Shown in pieces: positions 1-5,110 of a stretch of DNA of 5,110 nucleotides. Source of the stretch: Candidatus Hydrogenedentota bacterium (GTDB lineage Bacteria; Hydrogenedentota; Hydrogenedentia; Hydrogenedentales; SLHB01); the NCBI GenBank assembly GCA_016934125.1, contig JAFGTL010000535.1:1-5110 (forward strand), in the 5' to 3' direction. Position numbers and translations under genes: made by a program. Each line of letters opens with the position of its first letter. Within the stretch, counting starts at the first letter, position 1. Under the pieces are notes generated by a model, which was not told the origin of the DNA, searched no databases, and worked only from the letters and a program-made list of their open reading frames with translations.

Positions 1-225
1 GCTGAATCGGAACCCGCGGAATGGGCCGTGTACGACCTGAGCGGACCGCAGGGCATCAAGTTCGACCTCGTGCAGTTGATCGACCTCGACAGGGACGGCG
101 ACTTGGACGTCCTCACCTGCGAGGAGCGGGATGCCGGGAGAGGCCTGGGCGTGATCTGGTATGAGAATCCGAGCCAGGAACCTGTCGCGCCCGCCCGGCT
201 TGAAGAGTCGCGACAGAATCGTTGA
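1..225 (+). CDS. C-terminal end of an FG-GAP/VCBS repeat protein (5' truncated by window edge)
   Basis: The frame is open from the first base to a TGA at 223-225, giving 74 residues with no start codon required in the window; the GTG at 28 is probably just an internal Val. Residues 28-36 read DLDRDGDLD, the DxDxDG calcium-loop pattern of FG-GAP/VCBS (integrin-alpha-like beta-propeller) repeats. It is followed by a strand and the 'GVIWYENP' ending (residues 50-57) common in such repeats from planctomycete-like bacteria. The last 17 residues are a polar, probably disordered tail. Proteins of this class are usually exported and large, and serve binding or scaffold roles; the specific function cannot be told from this fragment. 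The stop codon lies inside the -35 region of the next gene's promoter, so the next gene need not be co-transcribed. Confidence 0.8.
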   Translation, partial: AESEPAEWAVYDLSGPQGIKFDLVQLIDLDRDGDLDVLTCEERDAGRGLGVIWYENPSQEPVAPARLEESRQNR

Positions 226-250
226 ACCCGTCAAGATCGTGTGCTAGAAT
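222..250 (+). promoter_or_regulatory. sigma70-type promoter for the lipoprotein gene
   Basis: TTGAAC (222-227) and TAGAAT (245-250) are separated by 17 bases, a near-consensus housekeeping promoter with optimal spacing. Transcription would start around 256-258, giving a leader of about 20 bases before the ATG at 277. The -35 box overlaps the TGA of the upstream gene. This placement also argues against the in-frame GTG at 241 as the start of the lipoprotein, because that codon lies upstream of the -10 box. Confidence 0.65.
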
Positions 251-276
251 GGCCGCGGCAAATGGGGATGCACACC

Positions 277-717
277 ATGAATCACGCTAAATACTTGGGA
301 ATCAGCCTGTTGTTGGTGATGCTCTGTGCGGGCGGATGCCAAACCGCTGCCCGCGATACCACGGGCTTCGCCGTTGTCGATTCGGCGACGGTAGATGCCA
401 CGTTCCTGGATGCCTGGCAGGCATCCAAAGCCGTACTGCGCGAGATGGAGTTGGACATCTATACGCGCGACAAGCGGGGCACCTTCGTCGCGTACTCGAA
501 GGTCAAGCGTCGACTGGGCGTACTGACCCCCCGGCGCACCGAGTTACGTATCACGGTCGAGCGCATATCGAGCGAGACCTCCCGGGTGTCGGTCGAGACA
601 ATGCGCCAAGTGTACGGTTGTTCGCTACTTACCTACCCGGACTGGCACGACAGAAGGACCACGGACAACTCGGTGGCGCAGTCCTTCCTCGAGGCCCTTC
701 AGACCCGCCTTTCGTAG
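277..717 (+). CDS. small putative lipoprotein of unknown function
   Basis: This 146-residue protein starts at ATG 277, with a GGGGA Shine-Dalgarno-like run at 264-268 placed 8 bases upstream. Earlier in-frame starts (241, 262, 268) would lie upstream of the -10 box or overlap the promoter and ribosome site, and would add a non-signal-like N-terminus. Residues 1-20 form a lipoprotein signal peptide: Lys5, then a hydrophobic stretch LGISLLLVMLCAGG ending at Cys21. The lipobox AGGC has Ala rather than Leu at -3, which is tolerated but weaker. Gln22 at +2 would suggest outer-membrane sorting if Lol rules apply. The mature part (about 125 residues) alternates helix- and strand-like segments, with an AWQASKAVLREMELDI helix and a TELRITVERIS strand. 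This resembles small single-domain lipoproteins such as DUF3568-like or BamC/NlpB-like folds, by impression only. No catalytic motif is visible and function is unknown. Confidence 0.75.
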   Translation: MNHAKYLGISLLLVMLCAGGCQTAARDTTGFAVVDSATVDATFLDAWQASKAVLREMELDIYTRDKRGTFVAYSKVKRRLGVLTPRRTELRITVERISSETSRVSVETMRQVYGCSLLTYPDWHDRRTTDNSVAQSFLEALQTRLS

Positions 718-810
718 GCACCCGGATTCCGACCTCGGGCGCGCACCGCTGTCGCATAAACCGCCCCGAAATCTCGAATTTCTCGAATATCCCGCACACC
801 TAGCACTTTC

Positions 811-841
811 TTGCCTTTAACCCCCGTGATTGTGGTATAAT
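811..841 (+). promoter_or_regulatory. extended -10 promoter for the CxxC protein gene
   Basis: A perfect TATAAT lies at 836-841, preceded by TG at 833-834, giving the TGnTATAAT extended -10 form. The best -35 candidate is TTGCCT at 811-816, but the 19-base spacing is long, so the extended -10 probably does most of the work. Transcription would begin near 848 and leave a leader of about 31 bases. The rest of the 718-878 gap holds only a doubled TCTCGAAT (772-779 and 781-788) just upstream of the promoter; no convincing terminator for the preceding gene is visible. Confidence 0.65.
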
Positions 842-866
842 CCCTACGAGTTCGACGAGAGCAGTT

Positions 867-872
867 AAGGAG
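867..872 (+). promoter_or_regulatory. ribosome binding site AAGGAG
   Basis: AAGGAG ends 6 bases before the ATG at 879. This strong Shine-Dalgarno match fixes the start of the CxxC protein. Confidence 0.75.
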
Positions 873-878
873 CTGAAG

Positions 879-1346
879 ATGATACCTTTGGTCGAGGTCA
901 TATGTCCCCATTGCGGCGCACGCGGCGAAGTCATGCTGCCCTTGCTCGGCGCCATCGTCATCGGCCCCTGCCCGAACTGCCACGAACTCGTCTGCGTCTT
1001 CTGCGGCCGTGCCCTCCCCCTCCGCAAGGACATCATCCTCGAGGGCACCCCCACCGAGAAGCGCGAGCACATCCTCCAGGTGCTGCGCAAGTTCCTGGAC
1101 GAACGGGTGGACGAACTCGTTCACCAGATGACACACGAGGAAGTCGAGCAGATCGTCAACGACGCCGACGCGCGCGACGAACTCCTGATGGATGAGCCGG
1201 ACGAGTTGTTCCTCGACGAGCCCCGGGTGCTCGCGAGTCCCCGCGCCAACGGGGATGCCATCACGCAGGCCGAGGTCGAGGACTTCGTCAAGAGCGACCT
1301 CCCCCACATCGACAACCGCCACTACTTCAAGGCCATCTTCGACTGA
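879..1346 (+). CDS. uncharacterised zinc-ribbon-like protein with three CxxC pairs
   Basis: This protein has 155 residues, and its start is supported by AAGGAG 6 bases upstream. Three CxxC pairs crowd the N-terminus: C9-C12 (CPHC), C31-C34 (CPNC) and C39-C42 (CVFC). C9/C12 with C31/C34 or C39/C42 could make one four-cysteine zinc site, and the remaining pair is left over; His11 and His35 could also contribute. A hydrophobic stretch (about 19-30, MLPLLGAIVIGP) separates the first two pairs. Residues 59-95 look helical and charged. Residues 100-115 hold two near-copies of an acidic octapeptide, DELLMDEP and DELFLDEP. The end (131-155) contains a DLPHIDNRHYFKAIF segment. The gene is transcribed from its own extended -10 promoter and ends 181 bases before leuS. 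I do not recognise a named family. A metal-binding regulatory or adaptor protein is plausible, but this is inference. Confidence 0.8.
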   Translation: MIPLVEVICPHCGARGEVMLPLLGAIVIGPCPNCHELVCVFCGRALPLRKDIILEGTPTEKREHILQVLRKFLDERVDELVHQMTHEEVEQIVNDADARDELLMDEPDELFLDEPRVLASPRANGDAITQAEVEDFVKSDLPHIDNRHYFKAIFD

Positions 1347-1348
1347 GC

Positions 1349-1392
1349 GGCCCGCCCCGGGCCAGCCCCGCTTCCCTTCTCTTCCCCCCCCT
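1349..1392 (+). terminator. possible weak terminator: short GC hairpin plus pyrimidine tract
   Basis: GGCCC (1349-1353) can pair with GGGCC (1359-1363) around a 5-base loop, starting 2 bases after the stop codon of the CxxC gene. It is followed at 1371-1392 by an unbroken run of 22 pyrimidines, C-rich rather than T-rich. The stem is short and there is no proper U tract, so intrinsic termination would be inefficient. A C-rich, G-poor RNA of this kind could instead help Rho loading. The remainder of the 1347-1527 gap holds only the leuS promoter and ribosome site. Confidence 0.25.
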
Positions 1393-1466
1393 AGCCGCCC
1401 TGACGCCTGCGTCCACCGATGCGCATCAAGTCCGTGATCTGTAAGATGATGGGCCCCACCGCGGTA

Positions 1467-1475
1467 TGCTATACT
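1467..1475 (+). promoter_or_regulatory. extended -10 promoter for leuS
   Basis: TGCTATACT (1467-1475) matches the TGnTATAAT extended -10 consensus at all but one informative base. No good -35 hexamer is present 16-18 bases upstream, as expected for an extended -10 promoter. Transcription would start near 1482, giving a leader of about 46-52 bases. That is too short for a T-box or a leader-peptide attenuator, and none is seen. Confidence 0.5.
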
Positions 1476-1515
1476 CGCGCTTTCTATCGGGGTATCGAAT
1501 CGCAACACGCACCAT

Positions 1516-1522
1516 GAGGAGG
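1516..1522 (+). promoter_or_regulatory. leuS ribosome binding site GAGGAGG
   Basis: GAGGAGG is a strong Shine-Dalgarno sequence. It ends 5 bases before GTG 1528 and 11 bases before ATG 1534, so spacing favours the GTG while codon preference favours the ATG. A weaker GAGG at 1525-1528 lies 5 bases before the ATG. The choice changes the protein by only two residues. Confidence 0.65.
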
Positions 1523-1527
1523 CCGAG

Positions 1528-4059
1528 GTGTCCATGTCGAGCAGCGGGTATGATCACGGCGCCATCGAGAAGAAGTGGCAGGACTTCTGGCTTGAGAACA
1601 ACACCTTCAAGTCCGTCATCGACAAGAAGAAGCCCAAGTACTACGTGCTGGACATGTTCCCCTATCCGAGCGGGGACGGCCTCCACGTAGGGCATCCCGA
1701 GGGCTACACGGCCACCGACATCCTCGCGCGATACCGGCGCATGAACGGATACAACGTGTTGCATCCCATGGGGTGGGACGCCTTCGGGCTGCCGGCCGAG
1801 CGCCACGCCGTGCGCACCGGCGAACACCCGGCCGTAGTCACCAACCAGAACTGCGCGACGTTCAAGGGGCAGATCCAGCGGCTCGGGCTGTCCTACGACT
1901 GGGATCGCGAGATCAACACGACCGATCCCAAGTACTACAAATGGACGCAGTGGATCTTCGAGGTGCTCTTCGAGCGCGGCCTGGCCTATGAGACGGAGCA
2001 GCCGGTGAACTGGTGTCCGGCCCTCGGCACCGTGCTCGCCAATGAGGAAGTCAAAGACGGGCGCTACGTCGAGACCGGCGATCCGGTCGAGCGGCGGATG
2101 ATGAAGCAGTGGATGCTGCGCATCACCGAATACGCGGATCGCCTGTTGGAGGATCTCGACGAACTCGACTGGCCCGAGAGCATCAAGGCGATGCAGCGCG
2201 AGTGGATCGGCCGCAGCGAGGGCGCCGATGTAGTGTTCAAAGTCGCCGGCACCGGCCAGGAGTTCACGGTGTTCACCACCCGGCCGGACACGCTGTTCGG
2301 CGCGACCTACTGCGTGCTGGCCCCTGAGCATCCGCTGACACTCGAGGTGTGTTCGGCAGACCAACGCGCCGAGGTGGAAGCCTACGTGGCCGCCGCGGCG
2401 AAGAAAAGCGCCCAGGATCGCATGAAGGAGGAGCGGGAGAAGACCGGCGTGTTCACCGGCGCGTACGCCACAAACCCGGTGAACGGCGAGGAGGTGCCCA
2501 TCTGGGTGGCCGACTACGTCCTCGCCGAGTACGGGTATGGCGCGATCATGGCCGTGCCCGCCCACGACACCCGCGACTACGAGTTCGCCAAGGCGTTCGA
2601 CCTGCCCATTGTCGAGGTGATCAGCGGCGGGGACATCTCCAAAGAGGCCTTCACCGGCGACGGGATCCTGGTGAATTCCCAGCTCATCAACGGCCTGAGC
2701 GTGCCGGATGCCAAGAAGAAGATCACGGACTGGCTCGAACAGCACGGCATCGGCAAGGGCACCATCAACTATCGCCTCCGGGACTGGTTGTTCTCACGCC
2801 AGCGCTACTGGGGCGAGCCGTTCCCCTTGATCAAACTCCCCGACGGCGCCGTGCGCGCCGTCCCCATGACGGATCTGCCCGTGGCCCTGCCGGAGCTGGA
2901 CGAGTACAAGCCCACCGCCGACGGGCAGCCGCCGCTGGCCCGCGCAACCGACTGGGTGGATACGGTGGATCCGGAGACGGGTGCGCCCGCCCAGCGGGAA
3001 ACCAACACGATGCCGCAGTGGGCGGGCTCATGCTGGTATTACCTGCGCTTCCTCGATCCGCACAACGACGAGGCGGCGTGGTCGAAGGAGGCCGAGAACT
3101 ACTGGATGCCCATCGATCTATACGTGGGCGGCGCGGAACACGCCGTGCTCCACCTGCTGTACGCCCGGTTCTGGCACAAGGTGCTCTACGACGCCGGCTA
3201 CGTGAGCACCAAAGAGCCCTTCATGAAGCTCTTCAACCAGGGCATGATTCTGGCCTATTCGTATCAAGACGAGAACGGCAAGTACTACTACCCGCGCGAG
3301 GTGGAGCGCCGCGGCGACGACTGGTTCACGAAGGACGGCACCGGCCCGCTCAAAGTGCAGATCGAGAAGATGAGCAAGTCGCGCTACAACGTAGTCACGC
3401 CCGACGAGGTGGTTGCGGAGTACGGGGCGGATTCGGTGCGGTTGTACGAGATGTTCATGGGCCCGCTGGATCGCGAAAAGCCGTGGACGGACGAGGGCAT
3501 CCAGGGCGTGCACCGCTTCCTGCGGCGGGTGTGGGCCCTGTTCACCGACGAGAACGGCGGATTGAGCGGCAAGATCGGCGACGCCGGCAGCGACGCCGGC
3601 ATGGTGAAGGTGCTGTACAAGACGATCAAGGCGGTGACGCACGATCTCGAGAACATGCTGTTCAACACGGCGATCTCGCGGCTGATGGAGTTCGTCAACG
3701 CCGCGTACAAGGCGGAGCGGCTCGATCGGGCCGTGATGGAGCCGTTCGTGCTGATCCTGTCGCCGTTTGCGCCGCACCTGGGCGAGGAACTGTGGGAACG
3801 GCTCGGCCACGAGGCGACGCTGGCTTACGAGCCGTGGCCCGCGTACGACGAGAGCCTGCTCGCGGAAGACACCGTCGAGATCCCGGTGCAGGTGAACGGG
3901 AAGGTGCGCGCCCGCGTGACGGTCCCCGCGGATGCGGACAAGGCCGCCCTGCTCGAAGCGGCCAAGGCCGAAGCGAACGTGCGGCAACACCTCGAAGGCA
4001 AGCAGATCGTCAAGGAGATCGTGATCCCTGGCAGGATGGTGAATCTTGTGGCAAAATAG
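1528..4059 (+). CDS. leuS: leucyl-tRNA synthetase (LeuRS, class Ia)
   Basis: Cytoplasmic enzyme that charges tRNA-Leu with leucine using ATP. At 843 residues it is full length for a bacterial LeuRS (E. coli 860). The N-terminus matches the family (AIEKKWQDFWLENNTF, residues 12-27). The class I HIGH motif is HVGH at 53-56, within FPYPSGDGLHVGHPEGY. The CP1 editing domain spans roughly 225-415: the threonine-rich TTRPDT is at 250-255 (Thr255 corresponds to E. coli Thr252) and the conserved editing aspartate is Asp347 in MAVPAHDTRDY (341-351), so editing of misactivated amino acids should be intact. The catalytic core resumes at RDWLFSRQRYWGEP (418-431) and ETNTMPQWAGSCWYYLRF (491-508). KMSKS is at 614-618. 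A helical anticodon-binding-type domain and the C-terminal VNGKVRARV domain (about 789-843) follow. No frameshift or missing catalytic motif is seen. A tRNA-Phe gene begins 26 bases after the stop. The start at GTG 1528 was chosen from ribosome-site spacing; ATG 1534 is equally possible. Confidence 0.97.
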   Translation: MSMSSSGYDHGAIEKKWQDFWLENNTFKSVIDKKKPKYYVLDMFPYPSGDGLHVGHPEGYTATDILARYRRMNGYNVLHPMGWDAFGLPAERHAVRTGEHPAVVTNQNCATFKGQIQRLGLSYDWDREINTTDPKYYKWTQWIFEVLFERGLAYETEQPVNWCPALGTVLANEEVKDGRYVETGDPVERRMMKQWMLRITEYADRLLEDLDELDWPESIKAMQREWIGRSEGADVVFKVAGTGQEFTVFTTRPDTLFGATYCVLAPEHPLTLEVCSADQRAEVEAYVAAAAKKSAQDRMKEEREKTGVFTGAYATNPVNGEEVPIWVADYVLAEYGYGAIMAVPAHDTRDYEFAKAFDLPIVEVISGGDISKEAFTGDGILVNSQLINGLSVPDAKKKITDWLEQHGIGKGTINYRLRDWLFSRQRYWGEPFPLIKLPDGAVRAVPMTDLPVALPELDEYKPTADGQPPLARATDWVDTVDPETGAPAQRETNTMPQWAGSCWYYLRFLDPHNDEAAWSKEAENYWMPIDLYVGGAEHAVLHLLYARFWHKVLYDAGYVSTKEPFMKLFNQGMILAYSYQDENGKYYYPREVERRGDDWFTKDGTGPLKVQIEKMSKSRYNVVTPDEVVAEYGADSVRLYEMFMGPLDREKPWTDEGIQGVHRFLRRVWALFTDENGGLSGKIGDAGSDAGMVKVLYKTIKAVTHDLENMLFNTAISRLMEFVNAAYKAERLDRAVMEPFVLILSPFAPHLGEELWERLGHEATLAYEPWPAYDESLLAEDTVEIPVQVNGKVRARVTVPADADKAALLEAAKAEANVRQHLEGKQIVKEIVIPGRMVNLVAK

Positions 4060-4062
4060 AGG

Positions 4063-4079
4063 ACGCCGGTTTCCGGCGT
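4063..4079 (+). other. perfect hairpin between leuS and tRNA-Phe
   Basis: ACGCCGG (4063-4069) and CCGGCGT (4073-4079) form a perfect 7-bp stem with a TTT loop, beginning 3 bases after the leuS stop codon and ending 6 bases before the mature tRNA. No T tract follows, so it is unlikely to be an efficient intrinsic terminator. More plausible roles are protecting the 3' end of the leuS message after tRNA excision, or marking an RNase cleavage region in the joint transcript. These roles are inferred from position only. Confidence 0.5.
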
Positions 4080-4085
4080 TGCGGC

Positions 4086-4161
4086 GGGAAGGTAGCTCAG
4101 TTGGTAGAGCACGGGACTGAAAATCCCGGTGTCGGCAGTTCAATTCTGCCCCTTCCCGCCA
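4086..4161 (+). tRNA. tRNA-Phe (anticodon GAA), with encoded CCA
   Basis: A complete 76-base cloverleaf. The acceptor GGGAAGG (4086-4092) pairs with CCTTCCC (4151-4157). T8 and A9 are at 4093-4094. The D arm is GCTC/GAGC (4095-4098, 4107-4110) with loop AGTTGGTA. The anticodon stem is CGGGA/TCCCG (4112-4116, 4124-4128) with loop CTGAAAA and GAA at 4119-4121. The variable loop is GTGTC. The T arm is GGCAG/CTGCC (4134-4138, 4146-4150) with loop TTCAATT. All stems are perfectly paired, and G15/C48, G18G19, T20, T59 and T60 are in place. CCA is encoded at 4159-4161. Two oddities: the discriminator base 73 is G (4158), whereas E. coli tRNA-Phe has A73; and leader bases GGC (4083-4085) can pair with G73-C74-C75, extending the acceptor helix to 10 bp. 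No separate promoter is evident, so it is probably transcribed from leuS. Confidence 0.96.
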
Positions 4162-4184
4162 GTTCTGTGCCCGGGCAGGCAGTG

Positions 4185-4218
4185 AAAAGGCCCGGCGCGG
4201 GTTGGCCCGGCCGGGCCT
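4185..4218 (-). terminator. rho-independent terminator of the symporter gene
   Basis: On the - strand, AGGCCCGGC (4218 down to 4210) and GCCGGGCCT (4196 down to 4188) form a perfect 9-bp GC-rich stem around a 13-base loop. The T of the last stem pair is followed by TTT (4187-4185), so the transcript ends in a short U run. It lies 29 bases past the symporter stop codon. On the + strand the stem is not followed by T residues, so it should act mainly for the - strand gene, though the structure may also slow + strand polymerase leaving the tRNA. An alternative 14-base palindrome GGCCCGGCCGGGCC (4204-4217) competes for the same arm. Confidence 0.7.
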
Positions 4219-4247
4219 GACGGATAACGCGTTTGGTTGGCTTCAGG

Positions 4248-5110
4248 CTAACTCGCCTTTCCGATCCCCTTGAAGCACCGCTCGATGTGTTCGGCCGGCT
4301 CGGGCTTGGTGAGCAGACTCACCACAACGGCGACGATGGCCGAGATCGGCAGCGCCACGAACAGGGCCTCCGTCCACCTCCACTGGATGCCGAAAACGGG
4401 CTCGGGCAGGATGGTGGGCTTGCCGAACAGGGCCGTGGACAAGAGGGCGGGCAGCTTGCCGCTGATCATCTGGACGAAGGTCAGCCAGAAGAAGCTGACG
4501 CCGAACCCCGCACACAGACTCGCTATCGCACCCGCCTTCGTCATCCCTTTCCAGAACAGACCGCCGATGAACATCGGCAGGAACGAGGCCGCGCACAGGC
4601 CGAAGAAGATCGCCGTCGCCGCCGCGATGATGCCCGTCGGCAGCACGTACGAGAGCAGCACCGTCGCGATGATGGCGACCACAATGCCGATACGCGTGAT
4701 CAGCACGGTGCTCTGGTGCTCCGTCGAGCCGAGGATGCCCCGCTCGAAGAAGTCCCGGCCGATCGAGGTGCCCATCGCGTGGAACTGCGAACTGAGCGTC
4801 GACATGGCCGCGGACAGCAGCGTCAGCATGAAGATCGCGCCGAACCACGTGGGCAGCGCCGTGTTGATGAACTCCGGTATGGTCAGTTCGAAATCGCCGC
4901 CGGCGACCGCGGCCAAGGTTACCTTCCCGCCGTTCTCCGGCATGGCGAACCAGACATTGGACAGGTTGCCCACGACGAAGGCGACGCCCGTCATGGCCAG
5001 GATGAAGATGCCGCCCACTAGAATGGCCCGGTTGAGTTCGCGCGCGCTCTTAACCGTCATGAAGCGCACCGCCAACTGGGGCTGGGCCAGCACGCCGATG
5101 CCCACGCCCA
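4248..5110 (-). CDS. sodium:solute symporter family (SSS) protein, C-terminal portion
   Basis: The frame is open from the right edge to the stop (TAG, 4250-4248); the N-terminal half lies outside the window. The GTG at 5105-5103 is an internal Val, since the frame continues upstream of it and the family needs several more helices before this point. Counting that codon as residue 1, GIGVLAQPQLAVRFM (2-16) is the family's conserved loop. LLSAAMSTLSSQ (96-107) is the unwound helix whose Ser102/Thr103 match the Na+-site serine/threonine pair of PutP-type symporters. Hydrophobic helices follow or flank at about 26-48, 134-155, 159-183, 190-214 and 246-268, ending in a KPEPAEHIERCFKGI tail in the cytoplasm. 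This fits a secondary transporter coupling sodium entry to uptake of an organic solute across the inner membrane. The substrate (sugar, proline, pantothenate or other) cannot be read from this part. Convergent with leuS/tRNA-Phe. Confidence 0.92.
   Translation of the reverse strand, partial: GVGIGVLAQPQLAVRFMTVKSARELNRAILVGGIFILAMTGVAFVVGNLSNVWFAMPENGGKVTLAAVAGGDFELTIPEFINTALPTWFGAIFMLTLLSAAMSTLSSQFHAMGTSIGRDFFERGILGSTEHQSTVLITRIGIVVAIIATVLLSYVLPTGIIAAATAIFFGLCAASFLPMFIGGLFWKGMTKAGAIASLCAGFGVSFFWLTFVQMISGKLPALLSTALFGKPTILPEPVFGIQWRWTEALFVALPISAIVAVVVSLLTKPEPAEHIERCFKGIGKAS

Noticed and set aside
772..788. Doubled TCTCGAAT as a possible operator
   Set aside because: The copies are tandem, only 8 bases each with one base between, and not palindromic as a unit; this is too little to claim a binding site.
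1476..1533. Possible T-box riboswitch or attenuator in the leuS leader
   Set aside because: The leader is only about 46-52 bases and lacks a T-box sequence, a specifier stem or a terminator hairpin.
699..1535. Open frame of 278 codons on the - strand covering the CxxC gene
   Set aside because: It spans two intergenic regions and opposes a gene with a clear promoter and ribosome site; no motif is seen.
1426..2745. Long open frame (439 codons) on the - strand across the first half of leuS
   Set aside because: It is antisense to the confidently identified leuS, arises from GC-rich third positions, and shows no family motif.
3367..3381. Unusual KMSKS context (KMSKSRYNVV instead of KMSKSRGNVV) in LeuRS
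   Set aside because: Similar KMSKSKYNVVNPD forms are known from Bacteroidetes LeuRS, so this is normal family variation.
3118..4143. Open frame of 341 codons on the - strand opposite the leuS 3' half and tRNA
   Set aside because: It is antisense to leuS and the tRNA, has a His/Arg/Leu-rich composition, and has no recognisable domain.
2349..4220. Long open frame (623 codons) on the + strand, overlapping leuS in another frame
   Set aside because: The translation is arginine/glycine-rich low-complexity sequence typical of a shifted GC-rich frame, and it runs straight through the tRNA gene.
4233..5021. Open frame of 262 codons on the + strand opposite the symporter
   Set aside because: The translation is a run of Arg/Asp/Gln/Gly-rich sequence, the usual shadow of a membrane protein gene on the other strand.

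Overview
The window looks like a chromosomal stretch from a GC-rich, Gram-negative-type environmental bacterium. Four things point toward the Planctomycetes/PVC or Hydrogenedentota-like part of the tree: the VCBS/FG-GAP protein end with its 'VIWYENP' ending, a small lipoprotein, a leucyl-tRNA synthetase with a KMSKSRYNVV-type signature, and an SSS-family symporter. This placement is an inference from protein style, not a proven taxonomy. There is no sign of phage, transposon, integron, CRISPR or plasmid functions.

Layout on the + strand: (1) the last 74 codons of an FG-GAP/VCBS repeat protein (1-225). (2) A sigma70-type promoter that overlaps its stop codon and drives a short lipoprotein of unknown function (277-717). 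(3) A second promoter with an extended TATAAT box, then a 155-residue protein with three CxxC pairs and an acidic tail (879-1346). (4) A gap with a weak hairpin, a pyrimidine tract and a third, extended -10 promoter, leading into a complete leucyl-tRNA synthetase gene, leuS (1528-4059). (5) A perfect 7-bp hairpin 3 bases after the leuS stop, then a complete tRNA-Phe gene (4086-4161) that starts only 26 bases after leuS.

On the - strand, converging on the tRNA, is the C-terminal part of a sodium:solute symporter gene (4248-5110, running off the right edge). A strong rho-independent terminator lies between the two transcription units and is oriented for the symporter.

How the genes relate: leuS and tRNA-Phe probably form one translation-related transcript, since no separate tRNA promoter is evident. 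The lipoprotein and the CxxC protein each appear to have their own promoter, so proximity to leuS is weak evidence of shared function. The FG-GAP protein and the symporter belong to neighbouring, unrelated units.

No previously undescribed multi-gene system is convincingly visible. The points most worth checking are the tRNA-Phe with a G at the discriminator position, whose 5' leader can pair with G73-C74-C75, and the uncharacterised CxxC protein with an internal acidic octapeptide repeat.
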